Assembly (NCBI GenBank): GCA_003254905.1
Contig: QANU01086732.1
Coordinates: forward strand, 23,869 to 87,868
Length of the DNA: 64,000 nucleotides
From: Nissolia schottii
Lineage: Eukaryota > Streptophyta > Magnoliopsida > Fabales > Fabaceae
Direction of reading: 5' to 3'
The notes beneath the pieces are model-generated. The model did not search any database, had not been told where the DNA came from, and was given only the letters and a program-made list of their open reading frames with translations. Both the position numbers and the translations under genes were made by a program. Numbering within the stretch: position 1 is the stretch's first letter; the number at the start of each line of letters is the position of its first letter. This document shows, piece after piece, positions 1 through 11,398 of this stretch.

Positions 1-1558
1 AATGAACCATAGGGAACAAGTATGCCATGCTGCAGGTACAAAATGCTGAATTACTGCTGAACTGCTGAATCAGGGCCAATGCCCAATACTGCTGAACTAG
101 GGCCAATGCCCATACTGCTGAAACATGGCTATATGCCACATACTGAAAAGGGCTAAATGCCCCAATACTGAAATTGGCTATATGCCACATGCTGCTGAGG
201 CCGTGACCACGAGAGCCAAATAACAAGCCCATTTCAGTAGGTCGGATAGACATACTGAAGATGGAAGCCCGCCACAGGTGGTGTCGAGATGACATGCCTG
301 GAAGTGTGCGGTTACCACGCCTATGCATTGTCGTACGGGGGCAAGCTTAGGTGGGGGTACAATACCAGCCCACTGTCGAGGGGTCCCTAGGGGCACACGG
401 CAGGTGGAAGCCCACCGCAGTAAGGTCAGGACAGTGTCGGCCTATACTGAGGGTGTGAGGTTATTCCGTCATACTAGTGTCAACAGAGGACATTATTATG
501 GTGGGAATAACACCTATGCTGTTATACTGCTGTATTCTGCTGCACTGCTGTATTCTGTTATGCTGTTAAATGCTGTTACTCTGTTACATTCTGCTGGACA
601 TGTTATGCTGCTCATTCTGTCATGGTTATGCTGATGATTCTGTGATATGTATTCTGCTGAATTCTGTTATGTTTATATTCTGCTAAATTCTGCTATGTCT
701 GTATTGGATGGTGTGATGCCCATTCTGATTACTCTGTTATGCTAAATGTATTCTGATTACATGCCGTTATTTAATTCAAGTGAAATGTACATTTCTGCTA
801 TTATGCCGTACCGTCAAGAGAACGCTCAAGACGGTTAAGTATATGCACGAACTGTTAATCAGCACGAGAATGTAGTAAGCAAGAATAGTTCCCATGTCAC
901 ATGTTAATGCTGCTAAAGCCGTTCAGATAGGCAAGATAATAAATAGTAGGCTGATTAGTATGTATGTTCACTAGAGATCTCTGAACGGCCTGAAGTCCGA
1001 CATAATCTGATGTACGACTCAGGAACTAAGGTTATTTCCACTGAGAACCTACCGTTCTCATTCCCCACTATTTTATGACTTCAGGTACAGAAGAGGATGA
1101 ATCATATTTCGAGGATGCAGAAGAGCCGCCAGATGAGCCATGAGTGGCTAGGAGATAGTTAGAGTGTTATGTTTTGCCAAGGGCTTACTGAGTAGCATTC
1201 CAGTAGTCCTTGTGTTTTGATGCTGTATATGCTGGATTATGTATTTAATGTTTTGATCTATGTATATTTATGTATATCCTACACTCTATGACTTTGTATG
1301 GTGGACCACCTGGATATGTGTATTGGATGTTTTACTATTGTATCGTTATACGCGTTGTTATATTGTGTATTCTGACGCATGGCTCTATTTTAGTAATTAT
1401 GCAAGATCACATAAAAAGTTTAAAACCGGTCCTTATTTTCTTATGCTACTATTTTCAAAAGATAACTATGGACTAAGGTATTCCGACCAGGTAGACAACA
1501 ACCTAGTGAGCTTTGTTTACTACGTACGGGTGAACAGTTAGCTAGGGTGTTTCAAGTG
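1..1558 (+). mobile_element. LTR fragment, family E (chromovirus-like), cut by window edge
   Basis: This is the 3' part of a long LTR of a Ty3/gypsy, Tekay-like family. Its last about 420 bases match the reverse complement of 63,590-64,000. The same end structure, TAGCTAGGGTGTT preceded by a block resembling CCTAGTGAGCTTTG, is also seen near 24,605 and 38,637 on the other strand. Short tandem units fill 1-200 and 480-760, and a conserved block GAGAACCTACCGTTCTC lies near 1,040. Fossil, incomplete. The family name is inferred from LTR style, not from a pol gene. Confidence 0.55.
60..200. repeat. Degenerate tandem repeat of short hairpin words inside an LTR
   Basis: About five units of 25-35 bases. 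Each holds a short inverted repeat: GGGCCAATGCCC, TGGCTATATGCCA, GGGCTAAATGCCC. The stem GGGC/GCCC or TGGC/GCCA is kept while the loop varies. It is separated by AATACTG-like spacers. Confidence 0.6.
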
Positions 1559-1671
1559 GCGTGTCTTCGTCAACGGTATTTGAAAAAGGTTGATAAGGGG
1601 TGAGTCATCGCTAAGTGAATGACAAACCTCATGGCGACATGGGAAGGTTCGTGACAATGGCATTCAAATGC

Positions 1672-1673
<2 letters not shown>

Positions 1674-1715
<42 letters not shown>
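1674..1715. repeat. (TA)n microsatellite
   Basis: About 42 bases of uninterrupted alternating T and A between two LTR fragments. Confidence 0.9.
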
Positions 1716-1716
<1 letters not shown>

Positions 1717-1744
1717 CATTCATGAAAAGGTTTATATAATAATA

Positions 1745-3050
1745 ATTATATTATTAAAATATTTAAGAACATAAACAAGTAAGGAGTTCTCTAGATAGAC
1801 ATTCCAAGCATTATGGTTTAGCAGTTCCTAAAATGTCTGGGCTTTACAGTCTTTCCCTAATCTACATGACATGATACATGATACATGACACTGGGAATCA
1901 CGGGCTGCCATGTCTGGGCTTTATTGTCTTGCCCTAAATATACATGAATCTTATTCTACTTTATGATCGTATAAGGTATACCAGGGTCAATGTAGGTTGT
2001 CACTAACTTACAGTTCTATCCTAGATATCGTCCCATGAAAACAATTTTAGATACATAATATGATAGCTTAATCCTTTAACTAATATTGATAGCATAACAT
2101 GAATTAATATATTTAAGTGTTTTATCTTCGAAAAATAAAGGTAGACTAAGATCTCATGATGAGGGAGGTTTTCAGTTAAGAAAGGTGCATCACAATAGAC
2201 ATCTTAAGTACCAAGTCTTGTCTTTAGCCAGGACCTTTCCTTAACATAAGTTTTCTCCCACCAGAATCTTTCTTTAATCATGATCTTTTATTAAGGGTTT
2301 GACTACACAATATGAATATCTATATCACTTAATACTAAGCATACACACACAACATGAATATATTTAATGCAATAAAACATGTGGTCCCATGTAGTTCAAA
2401 AAATAGTTTCATGATTTTTTAAAAATAGCTTCATAAACATCTATTTCATAAATAAAGATTTTATAAATAAATAATCATGAGAAAATATCTAATTAAATAA
2501 AAGAATAACTAATTTCATAAATACATAAATAAAATAATAAATTCCACCTCCTAGGATTTTATAAAACATGCATAAATAAAATAATGCTAAAATAAATGAA
2601 TAAATTTAAAATAAATATATGGTCTAAAATAGACCGTGAAGAAAGTCACTCACTTGGAAATGGTTGAACGCTAAGTAGCACTAAGCTGGGAGCTCCTGAC
2701 ACACCCTACGTGGAGGCACTGCTTCCCCACGAATGGAAGGCAAGAGGGAGGATAGAAATAAAATATAACTAAAGCAAAAAGTCTCACAAAAGTATGACCT
2801 CTCAAGCTCTGGAGTGAATTAGCAAGTCTAAGCACTCACGAAAAGCCTCTATATATAGGGAGAAGAGGAGATCCTCTTATACAGCGCTAACAATGTGGGA
2901 CCAATTTCCCAACGTGCTGCAACACTCCCTGGGTACTGCAGCATGCCCTCACACCGCACCGCTGCAGCATGCTTGCCTTGCTGTCGCACATCTCATGCTA
3001 GATGTCTTCCATGTATAATGTGAGACATGCCTTTTTTTTGGGTCATGACA
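1745..3050 (-). mobile_element. LTR fragment, family B
   Basis: Read on the minus strand it has CTATATATAG near 2,857, then a block containing CTCCAGAGCTTGAGAGGTC, then the AAGTGAGTGACTTTCTTCACGG block near 2,640-2,665. The same order occurs on the plus strand at 22,200-22,460, and in looser form at 37,920-38,070 and 48,440-48,660. It is fossil and AT-rich toward 1,745. The boundaries are estimates. Confidence 0.5.
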
Positions 3051-3640
3051 ATTCCTATGCAAAATAAAAGTAAAAGAACGAGTGATTAAATGCACAGGAT
3101 CCTTAAACAATTATTCACAATTCACAAAACTAAATTCTAAGTGGACATAACACAATTTCGGGTTAATTCCTTATTCTTATATACATCTTGACACTAAAAA
3201 ATGCAATTATAGTGATGATAATAACTGAATATCTATAGTGCATCAATTTCCCCCACACTTAAACCCTTTTCTGTCCTCATGAAAACAATATTAAAATGAA
3301 TGCAAAAGAAATAAAAACAAAAAAAAAATCTTTTTGTTGCGGCGACACTATTTATATCCCCTGACAAAGTTGCAAAACTCTAGGAGACACTTAAGCCGAC
3401 TTTGAAAACAAAGTTTCAAAAGGCAAAAATAAAACTCAAAAGAAAGAAAAAAAAAGAGAGAGATTAATTGGGAATGATGTGAACATGGATCTGAAATCAA
3501 AGTTTCAATGATATTGCCAGTGCAAAAATGATCAACAGTGAATTTGGCACATGAGTGATCTTGTTGAGCTTACCGGGTCTGTGTGTTTCACTCTTCACTC
3601 AGTGTATAGGACACTTTCTCCATAAACTTGATTGTCATCT
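3050..3640 (-). mobile_element. Ty3/gypsy 3' spacer fragment (Tat/Athila style)
   Basis: On the minus strand it reads GGTTTAAGTGTGGGGGAA near 3,240-3,262. This is the low-complexity signature that follows integrase in Tat/Athila-type elements. It aligns with 35,740-36,170, which shares the GGGAGACACTTAA and ATCTTTTTG blocks. Fossil. Confidence 0.5.
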
Positions 3641-5531
3641 AAGTTACAACTTGAAACACATACAAGATAAAGTTTTTGACCATCACATGCATCCAGAATA
3701 ACTACCAATTCTCTAGTTTGGCACATGAAGAAATTCATGATCATCCGCACAAACTTTTGGTGGAGTGTGATAACTTGGAAATTGGTGCACAAGCAAAACT
3801 AGTCAAGTTGAGGCTTTTCCTTTATTCTCTATTGGAGCTATTTGAGTTAATAGTCATAAACAACTACCAGCCTAAAAGGAGAGTTTAGAATAAGAATGAA
3901 GTTCTTGAGGTTGATACAAGCACAACAATCTTCGCCAAAATAGAGGCCCTGATAGTTCAACAACAACAAATGGCTCAACAACAGCAGATAAAGACTTATC
4001 AACAAGCAAGTGTTCATATGGCATATACACTAACCTGCTATGCTCGTGGAAAACCCTATCCAACTGAGCATTGCCCTATATCCCTGCTACTAAAAAGCAG
4101 GCCCATTACATGGAGAATGCCTCAAGATATAATCATTAGAATGCCTATAACCCTAGGTGAAAAGGTCATCCTGGCTTCTCCTAGTGCAACAACAGTAATG
4201 TATAGAGAGCACCATAGGGTTATCAACAACCCCAAGCTCAATAACAATTTGATAAGAAGCCTAATTTGGAAGGCATGTTTCATAAGCTAATGGAGAGTTA
4301 TATGTCCTTTGTATAGGAAACTAAGAACAAGTTCAAAGAGCAAGCAGCCTTTAACAGGAACAAAAAAGCCTCCATTAAAAACATTGAACACCAGTTGGGT
4401 CATCTCGTTACAATTATGTCCTTGCCTAGAAGTACTATGCCAAACCCAAAAGAGTATGCTAAGGAAATTACCCTAAGGAGTATGAAAGAATTATCTATGC
4501 TTGAGAAGAATCAAGAGGAATAGGTTCAAAGAGAACAGGTACAAGAGATTGAGGAAGTCCAAGAAGATAATATAGAGAAATATGAGATCCCTTAGAAGAT
4601 GAACACAAGTAAAGGGAAATAAAAAAAAAACCCTTGATACGTCAACACTTGGAATTTATGAGCCTCTAATTCCTTTCCTTTTAAGGTTAAACAAGTGTAA
4701 GAAAGAGAAGCAAGAACAATAGAATGCTAGATTCTTAGAGGTATTCAAGCACTTGCACATCAACATTCCATTCATTGAAGCCATTACTTAGATTCCAACC
4801 TATTCCATGCTTATGAAAGAGCTCTTTACAAGGAAGAGAAAGATTTAGGATGATGAAACTGTAGTACTAAATGAAGAGTACAACACCATCTTGAGAACAA
4901 ATTACCTCCAAACACAAACAATGTTAGAAGTTTCACCATTCCCTATTATATTGGGAACACCCTTTTCAAGAAGGCATTAGTGGATCTAGGGGCTCGCATC
5001 AAGTTGGTGCCCCTTTCCATATTTCAAAGACTTGGTGTGGGGGAAGCAAAGCCTACTAGAGTGTCACTTCAACTAGCAGATAGATCTTTTGCATTTCCTT
5101 GGGGGGTATTATTGAAGACATTCTAGTGAAGGTTGACATGCTCATAATTTTAGTTGATTTTCTGGTGTTGGACATGGAAGAAGATAAATATGCCTCATTG
5201 ATTCTTGGGAGACCATTTGTTACCACTGTAGGAGCCCTCATAGATATTCTGAGAGGAATATTGGAATTATGTGTTCTTGATCAAAAGGTGACCTTCAATG
5301 TGTTTGAGGCAACCAAATTCCCCTAAGGTTTTGACTCATGCTTTAGGGTTGATGTGGTTGATGTACCAACCACTAGTCCTTTCTTAGATTCTGTTGATGA
5401 TCTCCCTCTGGAAGCCTATGTTATGAATTATGGACTATTGGAAAAAGTTGGGGGGTAGAGCATTGGAAGAATAATACAAGTTATTCTAGTTTGTTCTTGT
5501 AGTACAGTATCTTCAGATTAAAGTTCTGACC

Positions 5532-6434
5532 ATGGTTATCGAAATCGCGAGTTAACTCGTAAACTCGTACAATTTTACGTTCCTAGGTAGTAAAATCAAG
5601 CTGACTTGCATGCAAACTTATTTCTGGGTAAACTCGGCTGAACTCAGGTAAACTCGTGTAAACTCACATAAAATCGTGAGTTTACTCCCGAGTTCACGAG
5701 TTTACCACAAGTGAGGGTGTTTTTTTTTTTTTTTACAGTTGCTCATGCAATCGTACTCTGTAGTGCCATCGTGCTTTGTCGCTAGTCCATCGTATGTACT
5801 TAATCATTTGCTTAGAGATCTTTTCCACCAGGGTGCGTTACCTCTGCATAGCTATCTGTACTTTAGTGTTCTGGATTAGAGATATCATCGTCACATACTC
5901 GCTTCCTATGATGCTCAATACTATGGGACTCGTTGGTATCTTCGATATTTAGGATGTTGTGTGTGTCATCTCCTGGATATTTGTGTTCTTAAAGGTTCCA
6001 GAAACAAAGGGCATGCCCCTCGAACTTATCACCGAATTCTTTGTTGCCGGCTTGAAGCAGACTACTTCTGTCAAGAATGAGTGACATTATTCTTTATATA
6101 CATTTGCTATGTTGGTTGCTCAATACACCGCCTCTCTTTTGTGTTGATAGATTTTACTTGTCATTAAGTTTATGTCGAGGAGGATATGTTCTGGTTCAAA
6201 CATATGTATTATGTATTATCTATGAATTGAACTTAGAACTCATATATTTCATCTTTATTAGTGCTTTGTTATGGAGTTAAAAGTATTTGTGAATTTCAAG
6301 TTTTATTAAATATATTTTTGTAGCATAATAATTTTTTAAAATATTTTTTAATATTTTTTTTAACAATAGGTAAACTCGTACGAGTTTACGGAGGCTCCAC
6401 GAGGTTACTTAAACTCGCGAGTTTGATAACCATG
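5532..6434. mobile_element. Non-autonomous hAT-type element carrying a gene fragment
   Basis: The ends are inverted, CATGGTTATC and GATAACCATG, flanked by a perfect 8-base target duplication GTTCTGAC (5,524-5,531 and 6,435-6,442), as expected for hAT. Subterminal regions hold many copies of AAACTCG and CGAGTTTA in both orientations, a typical layout for transposase-binding sites. There is no transposase. The middle carries a captured piece of a sugar-transporter gene. It is inserted into the gypsy fossil, so it is younger than that element. A sister copy without cargo lies at 50,910-51,481. Confidence 0.85.
5737..6084 (+). pseudogene. Captured C-terminal fragment of a tonoplast monosaccharide transporter (TMT/TST) gene
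   Basis: From about 5,803 one frame reads EIFSTRVRYLCIAICTLVFW, then IIVTYSLPMML, then FVFLKVPETKGMPLELITEF, ending at TGA 6,082-6,084. These match the last transmembrane helices and the conserved VPETKG tail of plant TMT/TST vacuolar sugar transporters. A T-tract followed by ACAG just before 5,737 looks like a copied intron end and splice acceptor, so the copy came from genomic DNA rather than mRNA. An in-frame TAG at 5,950-5,952 and loss of frame before 5,800 make it non-coding. It lies wholly inside the hAT-type element. Confidence 0.75.
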
Positions 6435-8109
6435 GTTCTGACTAATGGGGAAATAAAGCAAGTAACTGAAGAGCCAGCCAAATTGGAACTCAAGGAGACT
6501 TTTATCAACTTATCAAGGAGCCTTCCCATCTCAAATATGTTTTTCTAGTGGAGGAGACTCTTATCAAGTTATCATTAGTCCATCCCTAGGAGAACAGGAA
6601 ATTGAGCAGCTTAGTAGATTCCTCAAAAATCATAAGACAACAATTGGGTGGAAAATTTCTTATATGACGGGTATCAACCCCTCTTTTTGCACACATAGGG
6701 TTTTTATGGAGGATAATTATAAGCACCTTGTGCAACCTGTGAGGATACTATACCCAATGATGAAGAAAGTTGTAAAGAAGGAAGTGGTCAAGTTACTAGA
6801 TGTTGGGATTATCTATCCCATCTCTAAAAGCCCATGGGTGAGTCCTAATCAAGTATTTCCCAATATAGGGGTATGATTTTGGTGAGAATGAAAGAATAAG
6901 CTCATCCCTAAAAGAATGGTGATAGGGTGGTGCATTTGCATCAATTAGAGGAAGCTAAATGATGACATCTGAAAGGACGAATTCCTGCTACCATTTATGG
7001 ACCATGTAATACAAAGGATAGCAGGTCAGAGGTATTACTGTTTTCTTGATGTTTATTTGGGGTATAATCAAATCCATATTTCTTGGAGAACCAGGAGAAG
7101 ACAATTTTCACATGTCCTTATGGCACCTTTACTTACCAGAGGATGCCATTCGAATTGTGCAATGCTTTTGACAACTTTTCAGAGATACATGTTGGCCATC
7201 TTCCATGACATAGTAGAGACCATTGAGGTTTTTATGGATGATTTTTCTATTTTTGACTCTTTATTTGGCAATTGTCTTATTAATCTCTCTTTGGTTTTGA
7301 AAAGATGTCAAGAGGAAAACCTTGTTTTAAATTGGGAGAAGTGTCACTTCATGGGGTAGGCCGGTATTATCCTAGGACATCGAATCTTAGCTAGATTTGT
7401 AGAAAAGGCCAAGATAGAGATCATTGAGACATTTCCTCTACTGACCAATGTAAAAGGGATAAGGAGTTTCTTAGGCCATGCATGTTTTTATTGTAGATTC
7501 ATTAAGGTTTTTTCTAAAATTTCTAAGCCTTTGAGTAATCTTTTACCCCTTTTGAATTTACAAGTGATTGCTTGTATGCCTTTGAAACATTGAAATAGAA
7601 GCTAATCACATCACATATCTTTGCATCACCATATTATAATCTACCTTTTGAATTAATGTGAGATGCAATTGATTATGTAGTAGTTGTTGTATTGAGCCAA
7701 ATGAAAGTCAAATTGCTACATATTACTCATTATGATATTCAAACCTTGAACGATGATCAGTTGAACTATGCCACGACTAAGAAAGAGTAGTTGGAAGTTA
7801 TCTTAGCATTCGAAAAGTTTCGGTTATATCTGTTAGGAGGTAAAGCTATTTTTTACATTGACCATGTGACTCTTAAATATTTGTTGGAGAAGAAGGATGC
7901 AAGCCTAGACTCCTTCGATGGGGGTTATTGTTGCGAGAATTTGACTTGGAAATTAGGGACAAGAAAGGACCTGAGAATGTAGTAGTAAACCACATGTCCA
8001 AGTTGATATCCCCAATTGGACAAGACAAAGGGGAGATAATGGAGACCTTTCCTAATGAGAAATTCTTTCCACTTCAGGAAGAACCATGATATGTTGACTT
8101 TGCCATTCA

Positions 8110-8490
8110 CTATGAGAAGAAAAATAGTACAAGAGCATCACTTGGTTCCCACACCAAAGGCCCCATGCACACCCTCTCTTATAACACAATAACTTCTCAC
8201 ATCTTATTCTCTCACACTTCCACATACCTAGGTCATTGATCTTATTTACAACCAAGGAGCCTTAACCACTAAGATTCCTCATTTCAAATCCTAACAAATT
8301 TTTCATGTCTTGACAAATTTATCCATATCCTATCAAACTTATCAATATTTTAACAAATTATTCATATCAATATTTTAAATATTCTAAATCAATGGATACT
8401 AAAAATATACATAAATAAAATCAATTACAATCTTATCAAGATATACATATGAGCCAATTTTTCCTACAATCACACTTACAAAGGTGTAAT
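8110..8490. other. Intergenic, no feature recognised
   Basis: AT-rich sequence between the gypsy remnant and the next LTR fragment. No coding similarity or repeat structure is seen. Confidence 0.5.
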
Positions 8491-8496
8491 GTCCAT

Positions 8497-8740
8497 AGTG
8501 TTGGGTTTTCAAGTGTGAGTGCAGTAAAAAAGTCTCACATTGTTTAATAATGGATTAAGTGGAGAGTATATAAGTGGGAGGGCTCATAGACTTATGTCAA
8601 GATGTGGTGTTCGATCCGCTTGTGTAATTTCTCACTTAGTCTATCGGTGTTGATCTCCTCAGTATTGGACTCCCCTTCCCAACATATGGTAATAGAGATG
8701 ATGGTTCAAATCGGCTTGGTGGAGTATTCGAGAATGGTAG
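8497..8740 (+). mobile_element. Short LTR-like fragment (copia/TRIM style), left arm
   Basis: It begins GTGTTGGGTTTT and holds AAAAAAGTCTCACATTG and AGTATATAAGTG. It is followed near 8,686 by a weak initiator-Met primer-binding-like site (TGGTAATAGAGATGATGG). The first 90 bases recur inverted at 10,190-10,275. Fossil. Confidence 0.45.
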
Positions 8741-9998
8741 TGTTGAAAGCATTTTTACTCCCGTCGTTCAAAATAATACATCCTTCTTTACAGCTTTCAG
8801 ATTCACAAGGAATCCAATTGCAGTACAGTCGGGTATAATCGTATCCACAGAGAGTTGCAAAAATGCCGTTCTTGAGTTTGTTAATTAAACAATGAAGTAA
8901 AGGTTTTGTGATTTGATATTTAGATAAGTAAATAAATAGCAGAAAAGATAAATTGGCAACAAATCAGAGACAGATCAGGAAGCTTGTTGGGTTTTGAATC
9001 CTATTATAGTTTCATGCATTCATAACTTAAACATCAGAATTATCATTTCTTTGATTCCCCGCCATCAGTTCTTAACTTGTTCATCGCTCTCGCGCATGAA
9101 AAGATCATAGGTTTCCCTTGTTATGCTGTCACTCTCGCACACAAACTTAACAAAGTACACCAACATTATTTTAGATGTTAAAAGCAACTAATATCCCTAA
9201 CTCTATTTCTAGCAATTAGGTTTATTAGATGAATTGATTTAGTTCCAACTTATGATGTCGTTCTCACGCGCAACCAAACAGTTTGAAATCATGCTTTAGG
9301 TAGCTAAGCTAAAACAAGCATTAAGTGTAAAATCGATTCATGCAAATCATAGAAAATGATAGATTCATTAATGTAAAAGTACATGGATACAATCAGTCTA
9401 TAATAATCATCAAAATCCCAACAACAAGAGGATTACAAATCCATCTTACAAGAGTATCTCGGAGGCAAGGTGATGGACGCTTACCATGACACGTTCTCAC
9501 GCTATCATGACGACGTCNTGGGTGCACCGCTCAGCGGTTTGAGGTTTCTTCACCACCACGTTTCCTCTGAATGATGGCTCTGCTCTGACATTATCTGTCA
9601 GAGCCGCTAAGCGGCGTGCGGTGCGCTGAGCGGTGTCAGAGTAGGGCGGCATTGCGGCTGCAGGTGCGGCTGCAGAGCTTCCTTCGCGGCTAAGTTTCTT
9701 CACCTTGAAGCAAGGTCCGCTGAGCGGTTAGGTCCCTTCCGCTTAGCGGTTCCTTCGTGCTAGCCGCTCAGCGGCTTGTTATCACCGCTGAGCGGTGGCG
9801 CATCTGCTTTTGCATTTCTGCTTCTTTTGTCCCCTTTGCTCTTTGTTTCCTTTCTCTGTGGGATTTCTCTTTGATCTTTTATCTTGCATCCATCTCTAAA
9901 TCCTACAAAAGTGGGGAATTTAATCAGATAATTCATTAAACTTAAGCAGACAGGTGCCAGTTCAACCATTTGAAATTGCGTAAATTTGGCACTTATCA
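8741..9998 (-). mobile_element. Solo LTR, family C, with target duplication GGTAG
   Basis: Ends are TGTTGAAAGC and GGCACTTATCA, flanked by GGTAG at 8,736-8,740 and 9,999-10,003. It aligns over most of its length with 36,186-37,681, including the shared CCAATTGCAGTACAGTC block. The minus orientation is inferred from the order of palindrome array then TATA box in the second copy. One assembly N lies at 9,518. No internal region is present, so it is a recombined solo LTR. Confidence 0.8.
9527..9795. repeat. Array of CCGCTNAGCGG palindromes
   Basis: Six perfect 11-base palindromes start at 9,527, 9,604, 9,717, 9,739, 9,764 and 9,785, with several near-matches between. The central base is C, A, G, T, C and G in turn. 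They lie within the LTR. Confidence 0.9.
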
Positions 9999-10003
9999 GG
10001 TAG

Positions 10004-10275
10004 TCGTATTGAAATTCTTCTCAATAATGTGGAGCTCGATCGACATCTTCCATGAGACATGACAATATAAGTGAAGATCTGGTGTGGCTCTTGTTGACGC
10101 CATTGAGTACTAGGTTGCTACTGAAGTAGGAGGACCATACCAATGTTGGGTCTCATATTTGAGAGGGAGGAAGATCTGAATCTACAGATTATCGCACTTA
10201 TATACTTTCCACTTAGTCCACCACTAATCAATGTGAGACTTTTTTGTTACACTCAGTTAAAAACTCAACACACGG
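10004..10275 (-). mobile_element. Short LTR-like fragment, right arm, inverted relative to 8,497-8,740
   Basis: Its reverse complement starts GTGTTGAGTTTT, contains AAAAAAGTCTCACATTG and AGTATATAAGTG, and later reads CAACATTGGTAT, an initiator-Met primer-binding-like site. With the left arm it forms an inverted pair into which the family C LTR inserted. Confidence 0.45.
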
Positions 10276-10637
10276 CAGACTCATCAGACTCCTTCATAAT
10301 AAACCCCAACTCTTTATAAATGTGATTATCCAAAAATTATCTATTTTAATTGGCACTCTCTTATTTATCTCTTTTTTTCTCTAGCTAATTCTCCAATCTT
10401 GGTTCATTTTTCACACGGTTGAGATCGTTTGCATGCTTCAGAAACAAAGGTTTAACGCCCTGCCTTATCCACAACGCACTCGAGGAACCGCGAGTTGTGA
10501 CGTGGCCTTATCCAAAATCGTTTTCAATTATCTTCATTTACAAAACCATCCTATGTGTCACGTTTTATATCACGGTCCTCTCTCACCTTACTGTGGAAGA
10601 TCATTCTTGGATCGTGCCTTTGCGCTAGAAATTAACG

Positions 10638-11398
10638 ATGGCATCAATGGCTCCCCTCCACGCCATCATTCCCAAGAACACACCCAACCAACCTGGCCTC
10701 GCCACCGTTTCAAACTCTAGGCTCCCGTTTGGGAGTAACAGGATTATCCAAAAGAACAAGAATGGATCTTCGGTGACGGTTTCAGCTTTTGGAGATGTAT
10801 CGTCCGATAGCACCGCTTACCTTATCGGTGGAGCTGTTGCCGTGGCGCTCGTCGGAACTGCCTTCCCCATCCTCTTCTCCCGCAAAGACACGTAATTCTT
10901 GATTCAAATCAATAACTAATATATAGCTAGAGTTTAATTGTGTTTTATATGTTTCGTATAATTTTTAAGATGATTGTTTTATTAGGAGTCGATAGTTAAT
11001 TACATGATGACTTAAAGCTAAAAATAAATCCACATATTTGAATGTCTATACCTACTTCAGAAATATTTCTCTCCTTGTGTTGCTCTTCTGAAATTGATTT
11101 TATTTTGTTGGCTCAAGACATTTTTATTAATATGATTTTCTTTAGTGATACAGGCTTGCTTGGGATTATTTAAACTTGTCGAATTTGCATGTGCATTCTT
11201 AATTAGTGCTTGTTGTTGTTGAGTATGGTTTGTTAATGAGAATCTGCTGTATGTGGCAGATGCCCTGAATGCGATGGAGCAGGGTTTGTTAGGAAAGCTG
11301 GAGCGACCTTGAGAGCAAATGCAGCGCGAAAGGATCAAGCTCAAATCGTTTGTGCTCGCTGCAATGGTTTGGGAAAACTTAACCAAATTGACAAGTAG
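10638..11398 (+). CDS. Small plastid DnaJ-type zinc-finger membrane protein
   Basis: There are two exons, 10,638-10,891 and 11,260-11,398, with a GT-AG intron, giving 130 residues. The split ACA codon joins in frame. Residues 1-50 are rich in Ser, Asn and basic residues with few acids, like a plastid transit peptide. Residues about 58-81 form one hydrophobic segment (AYLIGGAVAVALVGTAFPIL). After the splice come two CxxCxGxG motifs, CPECDGAG and CARCNGLG, separated by 22 residues. That is half of the four-motif zinc finger of DnaJ and of plastid factors such as BSD2 and LQY1. Known relatives act as thiol or chaperone factors for photosynthetic complexes; that role is inferred here. The start was chosen because the transit-like N-terminus begins there. 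No J domain is present. The gene is intact. Confidence 0.85.

Larger units (their letters stand above)
3640..8110 (+). mobile_element. Decayed Athila-like Ty3/gypsy internal region
   Basis: Plus-strand similarity runs in the usual order. A gag-like tract with PTEHCP lies near 4,060. A protease region lies near 4,970-5,330 and includes LGRPF. A reverse transcriptase tract lies near 6,650-7,370 and includes FMDDF. RNase H-like sequence lies near 7,640-7,990. The element is broken many times, so it is an old fossil. A hAT-type element (5,532-6,434) is inserted between the protease and RT parts. Confidence 0.65.

Noticed and set aside
10311-10324. TATA box for the DnaJ-type gene
   Set aside because: TTTATAAAT is present but more than 300 bases from the ATG, and the leader length is unknown.
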